Source of the DNA: Endotrypanum monterogeii
Lineage: Eukaryota > Euglenozoa > Kinetoplastea > Trypanosomatida > Trypanosomatidae
Length of the DNA: 64,000 bases
Direction: 5' to 3'
Assembly: GCA_000333855.2 (NCBI GenBank)
Contig: CM007314.1
Coordinates: forward strand, 284,690 to 348,689
The notes beneath the pieces are model-generated. The model saw only the letters and a program-made list of their open reading frames with translations. It did not search any database and was not told the DNA's origin. Position numbers and translations under genes: made by a program. Positions 11,043-20,659 of the stretch are shown here, piece by piece (position 1 is the first letter of the stretch; each line of letters begins with the position of its first letter).

Positions 11043-13259
11043 CTATGACAACAGGGTCGACGATTTCTGTTTGATGAAACAGTAGATACCATGGATCTGC
11101 TTCTTCGCGACGCACTCTTCGCCAGTGGGTACTGAAGGAAGGGCACGATAGCCGGAGCGAAGAAGACCAGGGCAGAAAGACGCGGTGAAAGAGCGCTCGG
11201 CGCCGTTCGCCTCGAACGTCATGCGTACAACTGCTATGGTGGCCTGGTTGCAATCCGAGAAAGAGACCTGGCTCCCATTCACACGCGCTGTGCCTGCCCC
11301 ATGGAGAATTACACTCATAGACGTCAACGGTGAGCAATTGAAGAGGCGAGGACCACCGATAATGCTGAGACTCAACTCGGGAGACTTCGCCCCGTCAATG
11401 TCAGTTTTCAGGATGTACCCGCAGCGGCCGTTGTCGGAGAACCGTCCGCGAGCCCAGGGGAGACACCGCTCGCTGTTATCCACATTCAGAAACTGGATGC
11501 CCAGACTGGATGCCTTTCCCTCCGCATCTGGTAACCCCTCGGATACATCCGCAGAGTTCACTGTGCAAAACGCAAAATGTTTCAGCAGGTCTTTCCGTGT
11601 CAGCTTTGTCGTGGCAAGGCTCGACGCGGGGATGAGCTTTGTGTCCCAAGGCTTTGGGTCGGGATTGCTTGAGTACTTGAAGAACGTGATGCTAGAGAGA
11701 GACGCGGAAGCGGTGGTGTCCTGCGGATCGACAGCACCGCCTACTACCACCTTGATCTCCTGCAAATTCTCTCGGCGTACAGTAAACTCATCACCCACCT
11801 TGAGACGCGCCAGGGTTTCTCGCAGATGCTGTTTGTTCTGGATGGGAGTCCTGTTGATGTGAGTTAGCCAGTCATCCTTGAGTACGCCCGCCTTTGACGC
11901 CGGCGTCCCCTCCATCACATCTGTGACACGGACGCCAAGGCCATCCTTGTTCATATCGGCTACCAGGAAGCCAATGAAGGGCTTCAGTTGGCTCTGATGA
12001 CTCATAATAAGAACCTTCTTGCGAAGGGCACCGGGACTGAACTTGGGGTCATTAATCATGGCACCTTCAAACATGAGTCCTTCCCCCACAAGGGACTGAA
12101 GGGTGTTGTTGATCATCTGCGCCACCTCATCTTGAAGGGAAGGGGGCATGGGCACGCCAGGAGAAAGACATAGCACTATCGGGTACGTGTTCGTCGTAAA
12201 GCCGTTCGCCTTCACACCATTCAAGATGGCCTGCAACTCGCACGAGCCCACCATGACCTTCCCGTTATCCGCTTTACAGATGTTGAGCACCAAAGCTCGC
12301 GCCCCATCCGCCTCCGCACGCTTGAAGTCTTCCTCGGTTTCAATACGAACGCAAGAAACAATGTAGTGTGTAAAAGACTGCGTCATGTCCTGCCACACTT
12401 CAGATGTCCGTGAAGGGTCAATGGCATTGTTTGTCAAAACACTGCCATTGTAGCTGATGAAGTTATACTTGTGAATACCACCGCCGAAGCGGTACTTGAA
12501 CTTCTCTACAATCTGGCGATCCGTAACCTCGTTGTGTTGCGTATCACGCAGGAACCTGCCTAGTTGTTCAGATGACATCGACTCCTTTCCATCCGTAAAT
12601 CTGTTGAACACTTCTGTCGCCGCGCTGTTCGCAGAAACCCAGCGGAACTGATAGGCTAGGATGTCCTCGAAAGTAACAGATTTATCGACCACATACCGAA
12701 TATAAAGCGTATTGAGTACTGTCTGCCCCGCTGTCACCGAAATCTTCTTTCCATACGACGGATTGTTCGAGAACCATGCCAGCAAAATGCGCGAGAAGCC
12801 ATCGTCCATGGCACGCTCTTCGACTTGCGACACAGACGCCTCTATCAGAGGCAGCTTCAGCTGTCGAGCTAGAGAGAACAAAAGAGAAGTGATAAGATCA
12901 ATCTTGAGACGAAACTTGGTTCGCGTAACCTCAGCACAGGAATTAGTAAATGTCAACGCAATCACTTGCTTCACTGCTTGAGAATCAGGCAGACTACTGA
13001 AGAAGTGCTCTGCAGCATCTAGTATAGAACGCAGGAACTGCTCAGCGGAGACCTGGGATGCTTTGTTCGAATCCACCTCCACCTTTTTGATTTTATCACT
13101 ATTCAAAGGAAACGCGCCTCCTTTGATTTTGTTGTCTTTCAAGGACATCATCTTACTTTCATCGATTCTGCCCTTTGTATTGTTTGCGCGAAAATCAGAT
13201 TTCCGTGGACTGGAGGCCCTCGCCTTCTCCGACGCCGACTTGGAGTTTAGGCACCCCAT
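11043..13259 (-). CDS. Acylated PI-PLC-like protein with inserted PDZ domain, catalytic residues lost
   Basis: The protein has 738 residues. Its N-terminus MGCLNSKS is a dual myristoylation/palmitoylation signal. Residues about 205-275 match the EF-hand region of phosphoinositide phospholipase C, and 289-303 match the strongly conserved entry to the X domain (VWQDMTQSFTHYIVSC). X continues to 422 (TYPIVLCLSPG, LRKKVLIMSH), a PDZ domain sits at 428-508, then the Y domain (520-618; ends GRFSDNGRCGYILK) and a C2 domain (about 625-720). The catalytic sites are gone: the SHNTYL segment with the first His is missing after residue 303, the ELDCWDG calcium site reads VLNICKADNG, and the YHG His site reads VGSCEL. 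It therefore looks like a membrane-bound scaffold or regulator, not a lipase. Active PI-PLC of trypanosomatids also carries an acylated N-terminus. Confidence 0.88.
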   Translation of the reverse strand: MGCLNSKSASEKARASSPRKSDFRANNTKGRIDESKMMSLKDNKIKGGAFPLNSDKIKKVEVDSNKASQVSAEQFLRSILDAAEHFFSSLPDSQAVKQVIALTFTNSCAEVTRTKFRLKIDLITSLLFSLARQLKLPLIEASVSQVEERAMDDGFSRILLAWFSNNPSYGKKISVTAGQTVLNTLYIRYVVDKSVTFEDILAYQFRWVSANSAATEVFNRFTDGKESMSSEQLGRFLRDTQHNEVTDRQIVEKFKYRFGGGIHKYNFISYNGSVLTNNAIDPSRTSEVWQDMTQSFTHYIVSCVRIETEEDFKRAEADGARALVLNICKADNGKVMVGSCELQAILNGVKANGFTTNTYPIVLCLSPGVPMPPSLQDEVAQMINNTLQSLVGEGLMFEGAMINDPKFSPGALRKKVLIMSHQSQLKPFIGFLVADMNKDGLGVRVTDVMEGTPASKAGVLKDDWLTHINRTPIQNKQHLRETLARLKVGDEFTVRRENLQEIKVVVGGAVDPQDTTASASLSSITFFKYSSNPDPKPWDTKLIPASSLATTKLTRKDLLKHFAFCTVNSADVSEGLPDAEGKASSLGIQFLNVDNSERCLPWARGRFSDNGRCGYILKTDIDGAKSPELSLSIIGGPRLFNCSPLTSMSVILHGAGTARVNGSQVSFSDCNQATIAVVRMTFEANGAERSFTASFCPGLLRSGYRALPSVPTGEECVAKKQIHGIYCFIKQKSSTLLS

Positions 13260-13305
13260 TTTGGCTAGCGCAGATTCTGCACGGCCACCTTGTAGTATAT
13301 TATTT

Positions 13306-13338
<33 letters not shown>

Positions 13339-14026
13339 GTTCGTGTTTTCTTCTTTCAGAGCGCTAGCACACACTTTCAAATCAGCTTCAGGGTTGAATT
13401 ATAATGAAGGTGGTAGCGGTGGTGTTTTTTTGACTCTGCTCGCTTTGGGTTTCGATGCAAACTCTAAGACGAGCATACAACTACCCCGTGAACGTACAGT
13501 GTGTGGCCGCTTCACTGGAATCTTCAAGCCCCTTGGCTTCACCCCTATCTGTCTCCCGGGCAACCCGTATATTCCTTCTCGGTGTGTTTCCTTTTCGTCC
13601 CTTTGGGAGGCAGCATCTAAGGGAAGAGGATTTTTAAATACGCTAATTTTTGTTTTTAATGACGCCACGAAGTGTGGTTGAGAAGAGATGGGGAGACGAG
13701 GTGGCGATAAAGTGTGTAGCATGCGGAAGCGCGCAGGGCGCATCCTTGGTGAAACGACCCTAGGGTATTTAAGAGGGAAAAGACAAACAGCAAAGATGTA
13801 CTTTCAGGAAAACGAGCACTCAGAAAAAGTTTCCAGTCACCACGGTGACCGTGAGGCGGCACGCAGCACTAAAGCCTCTCGAGACGACCTATATTCTTCT
13901 CTAAAGCCACAGGTAGATCACAGGTATATATTTTTGTTGTTGTATCGTCGTCAAAATGAAATGGAAACTAAAAAAGCACCGTTGAAATCCGTACCTGAAA
14001 AAAAACAAAAAGAGCACCGAAGCACA
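13260..14026. other. Intergenic region, about 0.8 kb
   Basis: It holds (TA)n at 13315-13338 just upstream of the PLC-like gene and a pyrimidine/purine-mixed stretch that should include its splice acceptor. No gene. Confidence 0.6.
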
Positions 14027-14227
14027 TCAACCAGCCTTGCCAGGAGGCTGCTTGTTCATGTGCACCTTCTCACCAGGCTTCAGGGTCTTGGCCAGGAAGC
14101 GCTTCGTGTACTTCAGACGCTTCAGAGCGCGGCCACGAGGCTGCTTCGGCTTCTCCTGCTTGGCGACCTTGGGGGTCTGGTTCTTGACCTTGCCCGCACG
14201 GGCGAGGGAGCCGTGGATCTTACCCAT
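14027..14227 (-). CDS. RPS30: 40S ribosomal protein eS30 (copy 1)
   Basis: This is a 66-residue, very basic protein with the eS30 pattern: [15 protein letters not shown] at the N-terminus, a [10 protein letters not shown] segment, then [13 protein letters not shown] and a PPGKAG end. It is a small component near the A site of the 40S subunit. As in other trypanosomatids there is no ubiquitin-like (FUBI) fusion partner at the N-terminus. It is duplicated at 14694-14894; the two coding sequences differ at one synonymous base (14033 versus 14700). A start at 14227 is fixed by the conserved N-terminus. Confidence 0.95.
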   Translation of the reverse strand: MGKIHGSLARAGKVKNQTPKVAKQEKPKQPRGRALKRLKYTKRFLAKTLKPGEKVHMNKQPPGKAG

Positions 14228-14693
14228 GGTGGTAAAAGATGCTAAGTGCGGTGACTAATGTGAAGAAAACGAAAGAAAAAAAAGGAAGTAGATTGCGAAG
14301 GAAATGTTGAGTAGTCCGAGTACAAAGCGTAGCAAAGAGCGCGTTTCTAAGGAGAAACAGGCAGACATAGGAATGAAGCGAAAGGGTGGGAAATGGTTGA
14401 AGCCCCCAGACAAGCCGGAGTCGTCTGCGGCACCTCCTACGCTGTGGATCAAAAAAGGATCACAGAGGCTTCTTCAGTCAACAATCGAGTCTCTCGTACT
14501 TCCAACACCGAATTCAGAAAAAAAAACCTATGCCAGCACGGGTCTGTACATCCAATTGAAAGTCACCTTGGATTTCGGCGGAAAGAGACCTCATTGATTT
14601 GTTGTTGTTTTTATCCTTTGAACGATGTAAATTAATACTGTTGAAATCAAGAAAATAGTGCTTCCTCGTGACTCTAGCATGCAGCGGTAGACA
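14228..14693. other. Spacer between the two eS30 copies
   Basis: About 0.47 kb unlike the flank of either gene except for the few bases around start and stop. No gene. It must contain the copy 2 3' UTR and copy 1 splice acceptor. Confidence 0.7.
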
Positions 14694-14894
14694 TCAACCG
14701 GCCTTGCCAGGAGGCTGCTTGTTCATGTGCACCTTCTCACCAGGCTTCAGGGTCTTGGCCAGGAAGCGCTTCGTGTACTTCAGACGCTTCAGAGCGCGGC
14801 CACGAGGCTGCTTCGGCTTCTCCTGCTTGGCGACCTTGGGGGTCTGGTTCTTGACCTTGCCCGCACGGGCGAGGGAGCCGTGGATCTTACCCAT
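14694..14894 (-). CDS. RPS30: 40S ribosomal protein eS30 (copy 2)
   Basis: Protein identical to copy 1 at 14027-14227. Identity extends only a few bases beyond the coding region: ACATCAACC before the stop and GGTGG after the start (plus-strand view), after which the flanks are unrelated. That pattern suggests an old duplication kept uniform by gene conversion or strong codon selection. Having two copies is common for highly expressed ribosomal protein genes in this group, where promoter strength cannot set mRNA level. Confidence 0.95.
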   Translation of the reverse strand: MGKIHGSLARAGKVKNQTPKVAKQEKPKQPRGRALKRLKYTKRFLAKTLKPGEKVHMNKQPPGKAG

Positions 14895-15222
14895 GGTGGA
14901 GATAACAAGCTACAGAAGATAAACGTGGGAGAAGAAAGGAGAACGCAGGGAAAGTATGGGAAAACGAAAGCAAGAATGACTCGGACATCATTTGCAGATC
15001 TCCTGCTCTCATAAGCGGACTGCATGAACTGAGGCGGTTCACCGCTGTAGGTTTATACTATAGATCTAGAGCCTCCTCAATTGCCCATCACTCTTATGAT
15101 TTCATCCTACTGAAAAAGTTACGGTCTGGCGACGATATATTTTTTTTTTCAATTAGAGCACTCCTGTGCGTAGAAAAGATTTCTCAGAAATTTTGTCATT
15201 GGAATAGTATGCTTCGGTGCAT
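14895..15222. other. Intergenic region, about 0.33 kb
   Basis: No gene. It contains a T9 run near 15141-15149 and the 3' UTR of the NudC-like gene. Confidence 0.6.
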
Positions 15223-15696
15223 TTACGCCAAATTCTTTTGCTTTTGCCTCTGTTCATGCATCATTTTGGCCACTGTTGCCTGTGCGCCATCGTCCAGATC
15301 CGAAAACCGAATCGATGGTGGGTTTAACGTTTTGAGATCGATTTGGCGTTCACCAACGACGACGTGTGGCCACCACTCCTCGTATTGTATGTTGGTTTTG
15401 GTAAGAACTAGGACTAGATCCTTTCCATCTTGGATACACCAGGTGCTGTCGTCTACGTTAATTGGCCTGTACAAATCACCTGACAATATGGTTCCTTTTC
15501 CAGGAACCTCAATCTGCAGGTGCTTCGCCGCAATATCAACTCGCAGACTCTTTGCTTTAGTACCTGGTGGTAGAGGCACAGTGATTGTGACCTCTTTTTC
15601 GCTTTGTCCAAACCTGTACATCGTGTAATCGCCGCCGCATTCCTCGTTACACGGAATCAGGTCCTTCAGACCCTCTTGAGAGGAGACAAGGGACAT
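15223..15696 (-). CDS. NudC/CS-domain protein (NUDCD2-like)
   Basis: The 157-residue product is one CS (p23-like) domain with the NudC-specific layout. YRFGQSEKEVTITVPLPPGTKA begins the beta-sandwich (about 26-47), followed by a VDIAAKHLQIEV strand, LSGDLYRPINVDDSTWCIQDG and LVLVLTKTN, then the typical EEWWPHVVVGE segment. The C-terminus has a short helix. NudC proteins are Hsp90-linked co-chaperones that support dynein and beta-propeller clients. Size and the absence of an N-terminal coiled coil place it near NUDCD2 rather than NUDC itself. The presence of a dynactin-like gene 10 kb away in the same array may be coincidence. Confidence 0.88.
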   Translation of the reverse strand: MSLVSSQEGLKDLIPCNEECGGDYTMYRFGQSEKEVTITVPLPPGTKAKSLRVDIAAKHLQIEVPGKGTILSGDLYRPINVDDSTWCIQDGKDLVLVLTKTNIQYEEWWPHVVVGERQIDLKTLNPPSIRFSDLDDGAQATVAKMMHEQRQKQKNLA

Positions 15697-16111
15697 AATG
15701 ATAGGAGTGATGCTATGGAAAATAGGTCAATAGTGGGAGGCCTAAGTGGGGTAGCCATATTAAGCACGAGTGCAGGAGAATCGAGAAAAAAAAAGGATGC
15801 TGCATTGTGAGTATCCTCCCTTGCCTTTTGATGATGATCTCTAAATAGCCTTCAGAGAGCTCTGTAAGACCTCGGAGTGGAGAAGGGTAGCAAGCCAAGT
15901 CTATAATATGTACTGGCAGCGGTCTGACAGGACGTTTTCTCACCGTTGTAAAGAAGCAAAATCAGGCGCACACAACCAGGCCATCCGCTAACGGTGAATG
16001 AGCAAGCAAGGGCACGGCGGCTTTCTTGTATCCGCCACAAGCAGTGGCGGTGTGAAGCACCGATTGGCGCTCCTTTGCTTTTAGACATTACCAATATACA
16101 CGCTATTCCTG
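15697..16111. other. Intergenic region, about 0.4 kb
   Basis: No gene. It has an A10 run near 15786-15795 (T run in the transcribed sense), a possible splice tract for the NudC-like gene. Confidence 0.6.
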
Positions 16112-16912
16112 TCACGAAAGAACTGAATACGTAAGCCGGCCAAATCGACCCCATTCGAATGCGTAGGAACCGGCCTGTATGGGTGTGCGCGGAGATACTC
16201 CACCACAAAAAATGAAAAAGTTCCTCTTGGGTGGTGCTTTGATCGCCTTCGCATAGGATGCCGCCAAAAGAACAGCAGCGAATGGGGTTTCCATGCACAG
16301 CTTTGCTGACCCCGTCTGAATCGGCTCCTGATTGTGAGTCAAGACAAAACGAGTAGACACCCAACTGTCTTTCCTGACATTGTCGAGAGAGATACTACAC
16401 CCCTTTGTTATACTGACGCATCCGTCAAGATCGCATGCCATTGCAGTCAGCGTTGGTGCGTAAAACGGAAACCGCGACCCAGAGACTTCGAGGCTTGGAG
16501 AAAATGAAATAGTGCTTAGGGAAGCTTCGTCAACAGTGCTACAGCCCTCCAGAAGATTTTTTACCTCCAAGCATATGGCAGTGTCAATGTACTGGAGTCG
16601 ATCTTGCTTTACAGACACACTCTTCCTTTGAAAAAGATTGGAGAAAATGGGCAAACACACCGGCTGCGTTCCACGCAGGGTAGTTATTGCCTCGTGTTCG
16701 GGTGGAAGAACCTTGAAGCCAATAAGAGGGTATGAGTTTTCCTCCATGGCAGCACAAAGAGATGCGTGAAACTCAACAACATCCTCGGCAGCATTCGACT
16801 TTGGAAAAATCTCATGAAGTGATGGGAGCTCTTTATCCACCTGGCGCAAATAATCGATGTAGTCGGCAACAAGCGCCCTCGTGGAAGAGAGAAGTCTCAA
16901 TGATTGACGCAT
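16112..16912 (-). CDS. 2-oxopent-4-enoate hydratase / FAH-superfamily-like protein, altered metal site
   Basis: The 266-residue length is typical for 2-keto-4-pentenoate hydratase and related decarboxylases. Matching segments are PLIGFKVL (62-69, family GWKIG), the D110-T-A112 position (family E-x-E), SLEVSGSRF (140-148, family LEIVDSR) and a C-terminus FCGG...IQAGSYAFEWGRFGRLTYSVL resembling the family end (LSG...V.AGD.....G.LGSVSVRF). Of the three acidic metal ligands only E142 and one acidic residue in the first pair are kept, so Mg-dependent catalysis may be weakened or changed. The N-terminus is Arg/Ser/Leu-rich and could be a mitochondrial presequence. The fold assignment is moderate; the substrate is unknown. 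Confidence 0.6.
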   Translation of the reverse strand: MRQSLRLLSSTRALVADYIDYLRQVDKELPSLHEIFPKSNAAEDVVEFHASLCAAMEENSYPLIGFKVLPPEHEAITTLRGTQPVCLPIFSNLFQRKSVSVKQDRLQYIDTAICLEVKNLLEGCSTVDEASLSTISFSPSLEVSGSRFPFYAPTLTAMACDLDGCVSITKGCSISLDNVRKDSWVSTRFVLTHNQEPIQTGSAKLCMETPFAAVLLAASYAKAIKAPPKRNFFIFCGGVSPRTPIQAGSYAFEWGRFGRLTYSVLS

Positions 16913-17413
16913 GGTGCTTTGAAATGTAATTTAAAGGGAGGGAAAGAGACAGCAAAAGGCAGATACGAAGCAATCCTGTTCCCAGGCGAGCTGCAACAGA
17001 ATAGCGATTTGCTTCTTTTTCGGTAGGTCGAAATTAAGCTTGATGCAGGCGCTCAACGTCACGAGACTCTTGTTTCCGAGTCACCTTGGTTTGCAAACAA
17101 TAATAATAATGAGAGTCCATGCCGCCAGCCACGTGATTCGTGCAGACGTTGGAAAATAACGGAGGTGAGGATATACGGCTCAGATTTCTCCAAGGGACTT
17201 TAATAACGTATACCCTCCGCTTTGTTTCTTGGTTTGTTCTCTGCGGAGTTATTAATAAGCATCCCGGGAGTAGATGACAGCAGTAAAAAGGAACGAAAAG
17301 GGAAGAGCCAACAGTAGAAAACCTCTGCCCACTTCTGGAACTTGAAAGTGGGTCTCTCATCCTACCCCATACCACCACTTTGGGCAGAGAAGCGCACGTA
17401 GAAAAAGACGTAT
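16913..17413. other. Intergenic region, about 0.5 kb
   Basis: No gene recognised. Short open frames have no family resemblance. It should include the splice acceptor of the hydratase-like gene. Confidence 0.6.
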
Positions 17414-17929
17414 TTACTGACACAGATTTTTTTGTACAAATTGCCTAAAAATGGAATCAAAGTCGCTTTTATTCGAATCTCCTGCGCTGTGATCACTGTT
17501 ACCAGGTGCTGCCTCGACACAAACGAGATCAGAAGTGCTGGAAAAGTTGTACTGCTGAGACAGAATGGCCTCCTCGTGTGAAATAGTCTCTGAATAATCT
17601 CCGCTGGTGTAGCGATACGCAGGTTGTAATCTCTCACGCAGAGGCAAGCGCTGCTTTTGAAATAGCGCTTGATAAGAGCGCAACTCTGATAGATGCTCAG
17701 AATCGCTGGTGATTTGTAGTGGAAGAGCCTGGTTTGTTTCTAAGAGCAAAGGCGGGTCCTTACGTTTAGAAGGACTCAGCTCTACAGAGATTTCTCCGTC
17801 TTTCTTCGTCGTCGTTTCCTGTTTTCTTCCATACGATACGGAGGGATCATGATGGCGGCAAAGACATGGTGAAGAACTTGAGGAAGATTCTGTCCTTTCA
17901 TCCGCGAATAGAGAACGAATGTAATGCAT
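17414..17929 (-). CDS. Hypothetical protein, Ser-rich
   Basis: I do not recognise this 171-residue protein. The start at 17929 (MHYIRSLFADERTE) is preferred to the upstream one at 18013, because the intervening stretch reads like a spliced leader region: an unbroken T9 run in plus-strand numbering encodes a Lys run on the minus strand. Residues 13-25 are poly-Ser, 35-65 are charged, and the rest is Ser/Asp/Gln-rich with DSIFRQFVQKNL at the end, likely mostly disordered. It lies between CDC16 and the hydratase-like gene in the same array. Confidence 0.5.
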   Translation of the reverse strand: MHYIRSLFADERTESSSSSSPCLCRHHDPSVSYGRKQETTTKKDGEISVELSPSKRKDPPLLLETNQALPLQITSDSEHLSELRSYQALFQKQRLPLRERLQPAYRYTSGDYSETISHEEAILSQQYNFSSTSDLVCVEAAPGNSDHSAGDSNKSDFDSIFRQFVQKNLCQ

Positions 17930-18421
17930 GACTGAGGGCCTTGTCAGAAACAATAGTTTTTTTTTTTGCAGAGAACATGCAAAGTATTTACACAGACCTA
18001 AACCTCTCCGCACATGTCGCCTATTTGGTGCAGAACCCTATTTTATTTAGCTTTTTTTCTGATCAAATACTAAAAAAGAAGCAAGTGGCGATAGCCACAG
18101 TAATGTTTTGAGAAAAAACTTCGGTATATTGTAAAATATTGAACCACCGCGCCATCTGCGAGAAAAAAAAAAGCGCTAAACGGAGAATAATAGGAACGAT
18201 CTAATAGAGACACGAGATACAAAATCGCTAAACGACAAAAGAAGTCGTGTGAAGCCATTTTTTTTTTTCGACATACCAATTATTTTACCTGGACACACAC
18301 ACACACAGGGTGTCAAAGAGTCTTCGTATCTGAGACGACAGTTTGCAACGCACAGCAGTATTAGCTTCGGAAAGCGGGTCGTGGATTCATTATAATAGCT
18401 TTTATTTTCTATCTAGTGATG
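17930..18421. other. Intergenic region, about 0.5 kb
   Basis: No gene. It contains T9-10 runs near 17959-17968 and 18259-18268, an A10 run near 18163-18172, and (AC)n at 18293-18306. Confidence 0.6.
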
Positions 18422-20071
18422 TCATTGTGGCTGAAAATCCAGGCTTCGACCAACACTGGGGAGTGGAGAGGCAGCCATGCTATCTGCAGCGGTTGACTCG
18501 GAGCGAAGCCTCCTGGAAACGGTCCAAAAAGAAACTTCTCCTGGTGAACAAGGCGGATTCGGTATCTCGGTGTCCCAGGAGAGCCTTCCACGAGTTCCAA
18601 AGTCGAGCTCAAGGGCTCGTCGCAGTAGATCTCGACAAAATGAATCCGGCTTGATGCTTTCAGCAGTGTGATAGCAGCTTATTGCGGCCTTGATATCTCC
18701 TATCATATGGTATGTAAAACCAAGAGCACAGTGACCGTGGCTGGCGTTTGGTCGGCTTCTAACGTACTGATTGTAGTAATCAATAGCGGGCTCATAGAGA
18801 CGCATCCTGCGGTACATTGTACCAAGATTAAACAAAATACAAGCATTGTGCTCTGAAGGATTCTCACGATTCGGGAGACAGTCATACGCTTTTTGAAACA
18901 GTTCTAGTGCTCGTTCGGGATTATCCTCTGCGAGTGCCACTACAGCCAGTTCATTCAGCACGAAGGAATCGGATGGGTTTTTTCGAAGTGACTCCTCAAA
19001 AAAACACCGAGCGACAGAACGCTGGTGAACCCTACTGTATTGCATCCCAACGTACGTGGAGCACACGCTCAGGCCAGGGAAAAAGTTCATGGCACGGCGA
19101 TAAACATTTAGAGCTTGTTCCCCCTCCTCCAACTTTGCGTAGCAGTGACCGTATGCAATCCACGCTTCAGCAAAATAGCAGTCTAACTCACTTGCACGGC
19201 TAAAGTACCGCCCCGCTCGCTCGTAATTTGTCAGTGAGTAGTAGAAGCAACCGATTGCGTACACCGCCAGCTCTGTATAGCATTTGTTTTTAGAAAGAAA
19301 GTGCGCTTTTTCGAACAGCTGTGGAGTTGCTTTTAAATCCACGAGGATACACAGATGCAAGCATAGTGTCTCTCGGTGATATGGCTCCATTTCAAGGATT
19401 TCAGCAGTCAGCGAGAGCGCCTGGCGTAAATTGTTGCACTCGTACTCTTTTTTTGCTCCCGTCAGCAACACGATCGTCCGAGGAACGCCACAGATACCAG
19501 ATGTGAGATAGTCGGAGCTGATACGTGCTTTCAGGGAACATCGATAAACCTCCATACCGGGTGGTATGCACAGAGAATCTATAAGCGTCAGTATTTCGCC
19601 ATGGTCCAGAAGATGACGTTCTGTCAGTGCACTGAATGCTTCTCCACAAAATGGGTCGGCCTCAAGAGCCATCTTGTAAAAACGTACAGCTTTTGTCGTG
19701 TCACCAGACAGCTCAGCAGCTTTGGCCACAAAACACATCGCAACAACCTTCGATGAACCGGCATTAATAAGAGTCATCGCGTATTGAACGCATGTCTTTA
19801 GGTCTCCAAGCTCAAAAGCAGCTTTTACAGCCAGCAAAAAAAACTCACTGTTCTGTTCACAAACGAAAGTTACCTCTTTTGCCAGCTTCAATACGTAATC
19901 AAACTCACGTAGCTCATAAAGACAGCGAATCTTCAAACAGCGGTTATCGTCGCTATTAGGTTGTAGCTCACACAAGATTTCAACCAAATGAAGTGCGCTG
20001 ATCGGTTGCCCACCCGAAATCAGCCGGAGTGCATTTTCTCGCAGAAGGGAAGCAGTGTCCATTCTTCCCAT
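18422..20071 (-). CDS. CDC16: Anaphase-promoting complex subunit CDC16 (APC6)
   Basis: This 549-residue protein is almost entirely tetratricopeptide repeats. It matches CDC16 in order and wording: LHLVEILCELQPN near the N-terminus, FSRASELDCYFAEAWIAYGHCYA in the middle, then YVGMQYSRVHQRSVARCFFEESL, FVLNELAVVAL, LFNLGTMYRRMRLYEPAIDYY, ALGFTYHMIGDIKAAISCYH and a final SIKPD helix. CDC16 is part of the TPR arm of the APC/C ubiquitin ligase that drives exit from mitosis. The start at 20071 (MGRMDTASLLREN) is chosen over 20203, because the 44 extra residues would form a hydrophobic segment out of place in this protein. It is the first gene of the left array. Confidence 0.93.
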   Translation of the reverse strand: MGRMDTASLLRENALRLISGGQPISALHLVEILCELQPNSDDNRCLKIRCLYELREFDYVLKLAKEVTFVCEQNSEFFLLAVKAAFELGDLKTCVQYAMTLINAGSSKVVAMCFVAKAAELSGDTTKAVRFYKMALEADPFCGEAFSALTERHLLDHGEILTLIDSLCIPPGMEVYRCSLKARISSDYLTSGICGVPRTIVLLTGAKKEYECNNLRQALSLTAEILEMEPYHRETLCLHLCILVDLKATPQLFEKAHFLSKNKCYTELAVYAIGCFYYSLTNYERAGRYFSRASELDCYFAEAWIAYGHCYAKLEEGEQALNVYRRAMNFFPGLSVCSTYVGMQYSRVHQRSVARCFFEESLRKNPSDSFVLNELAVVALAEDNPERALELFQKAYDCLPNRENPSEHNACILFNLGTMYRRMRLYEPAIDYYNQYVRSRPNASHGHCALGFTYHMIGDIKAAISCYHTAESIKPDSFCRDLLRRALELDFGTRGRLSWDTEIPNPPCSPGEVSFWTVSRRLRSESTAADSMAASPLPSVGRSLDFQPQ

Positions 20072-20659
20072 AGAATCCGCAATGGAATCCTTCTCAGTGA
20101 GGTAGACTAATGAGAGCCTGATTATACAAAGATAGCTCAATAAACAACAAACAAAAAGAGATAGGAAAAAAAATAGATGCAAAATGCCGGAAAAACGAAA
20201 CAATTGAGATTTCTAGATATGTTCCAAGAACTGCTCGAAGAGTTTCACTGGCGATGGAACTATGAGAGTGGAATCTACTTGTGGTCTCCCTTGGTAAGTT
20301 TTCTCGCCTCCTGGGAAATCCTTGGAAGTCATGCTGGGTGCAGACATCTTATCCGCTCCCTGGAAACTATAGTCAAGGACTCCTGACACTAATCTTTTCT
20401 GTTGACTTGACAGTGTCAGAGAAGGATGTCAACAAATTCAGATTATCATTATAGCTGAAGTGTGTTAAAACTCTTCTTTTTTTAAAAGGATTCCTAAGCA
20501 TGAGGGATACGAGTCTGCGATTTCTGCGTCACGCGGAACCCCTTCCGCCGCTGCCCCGAAATCAAACCAACAGATATGCTCCAGAATTATCTTGTTGACC
20601 TCTTGATTACCCCATTCAAAATCAGCATCTCTTGTAATCACCACTGGCGTGGCTTGTCC

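Noticed and set aside
13688..14245. A 185-codon plus-strand frame covering eS30 copy 1.
   Set aside because: Antisense shadow of the eS30 gene.
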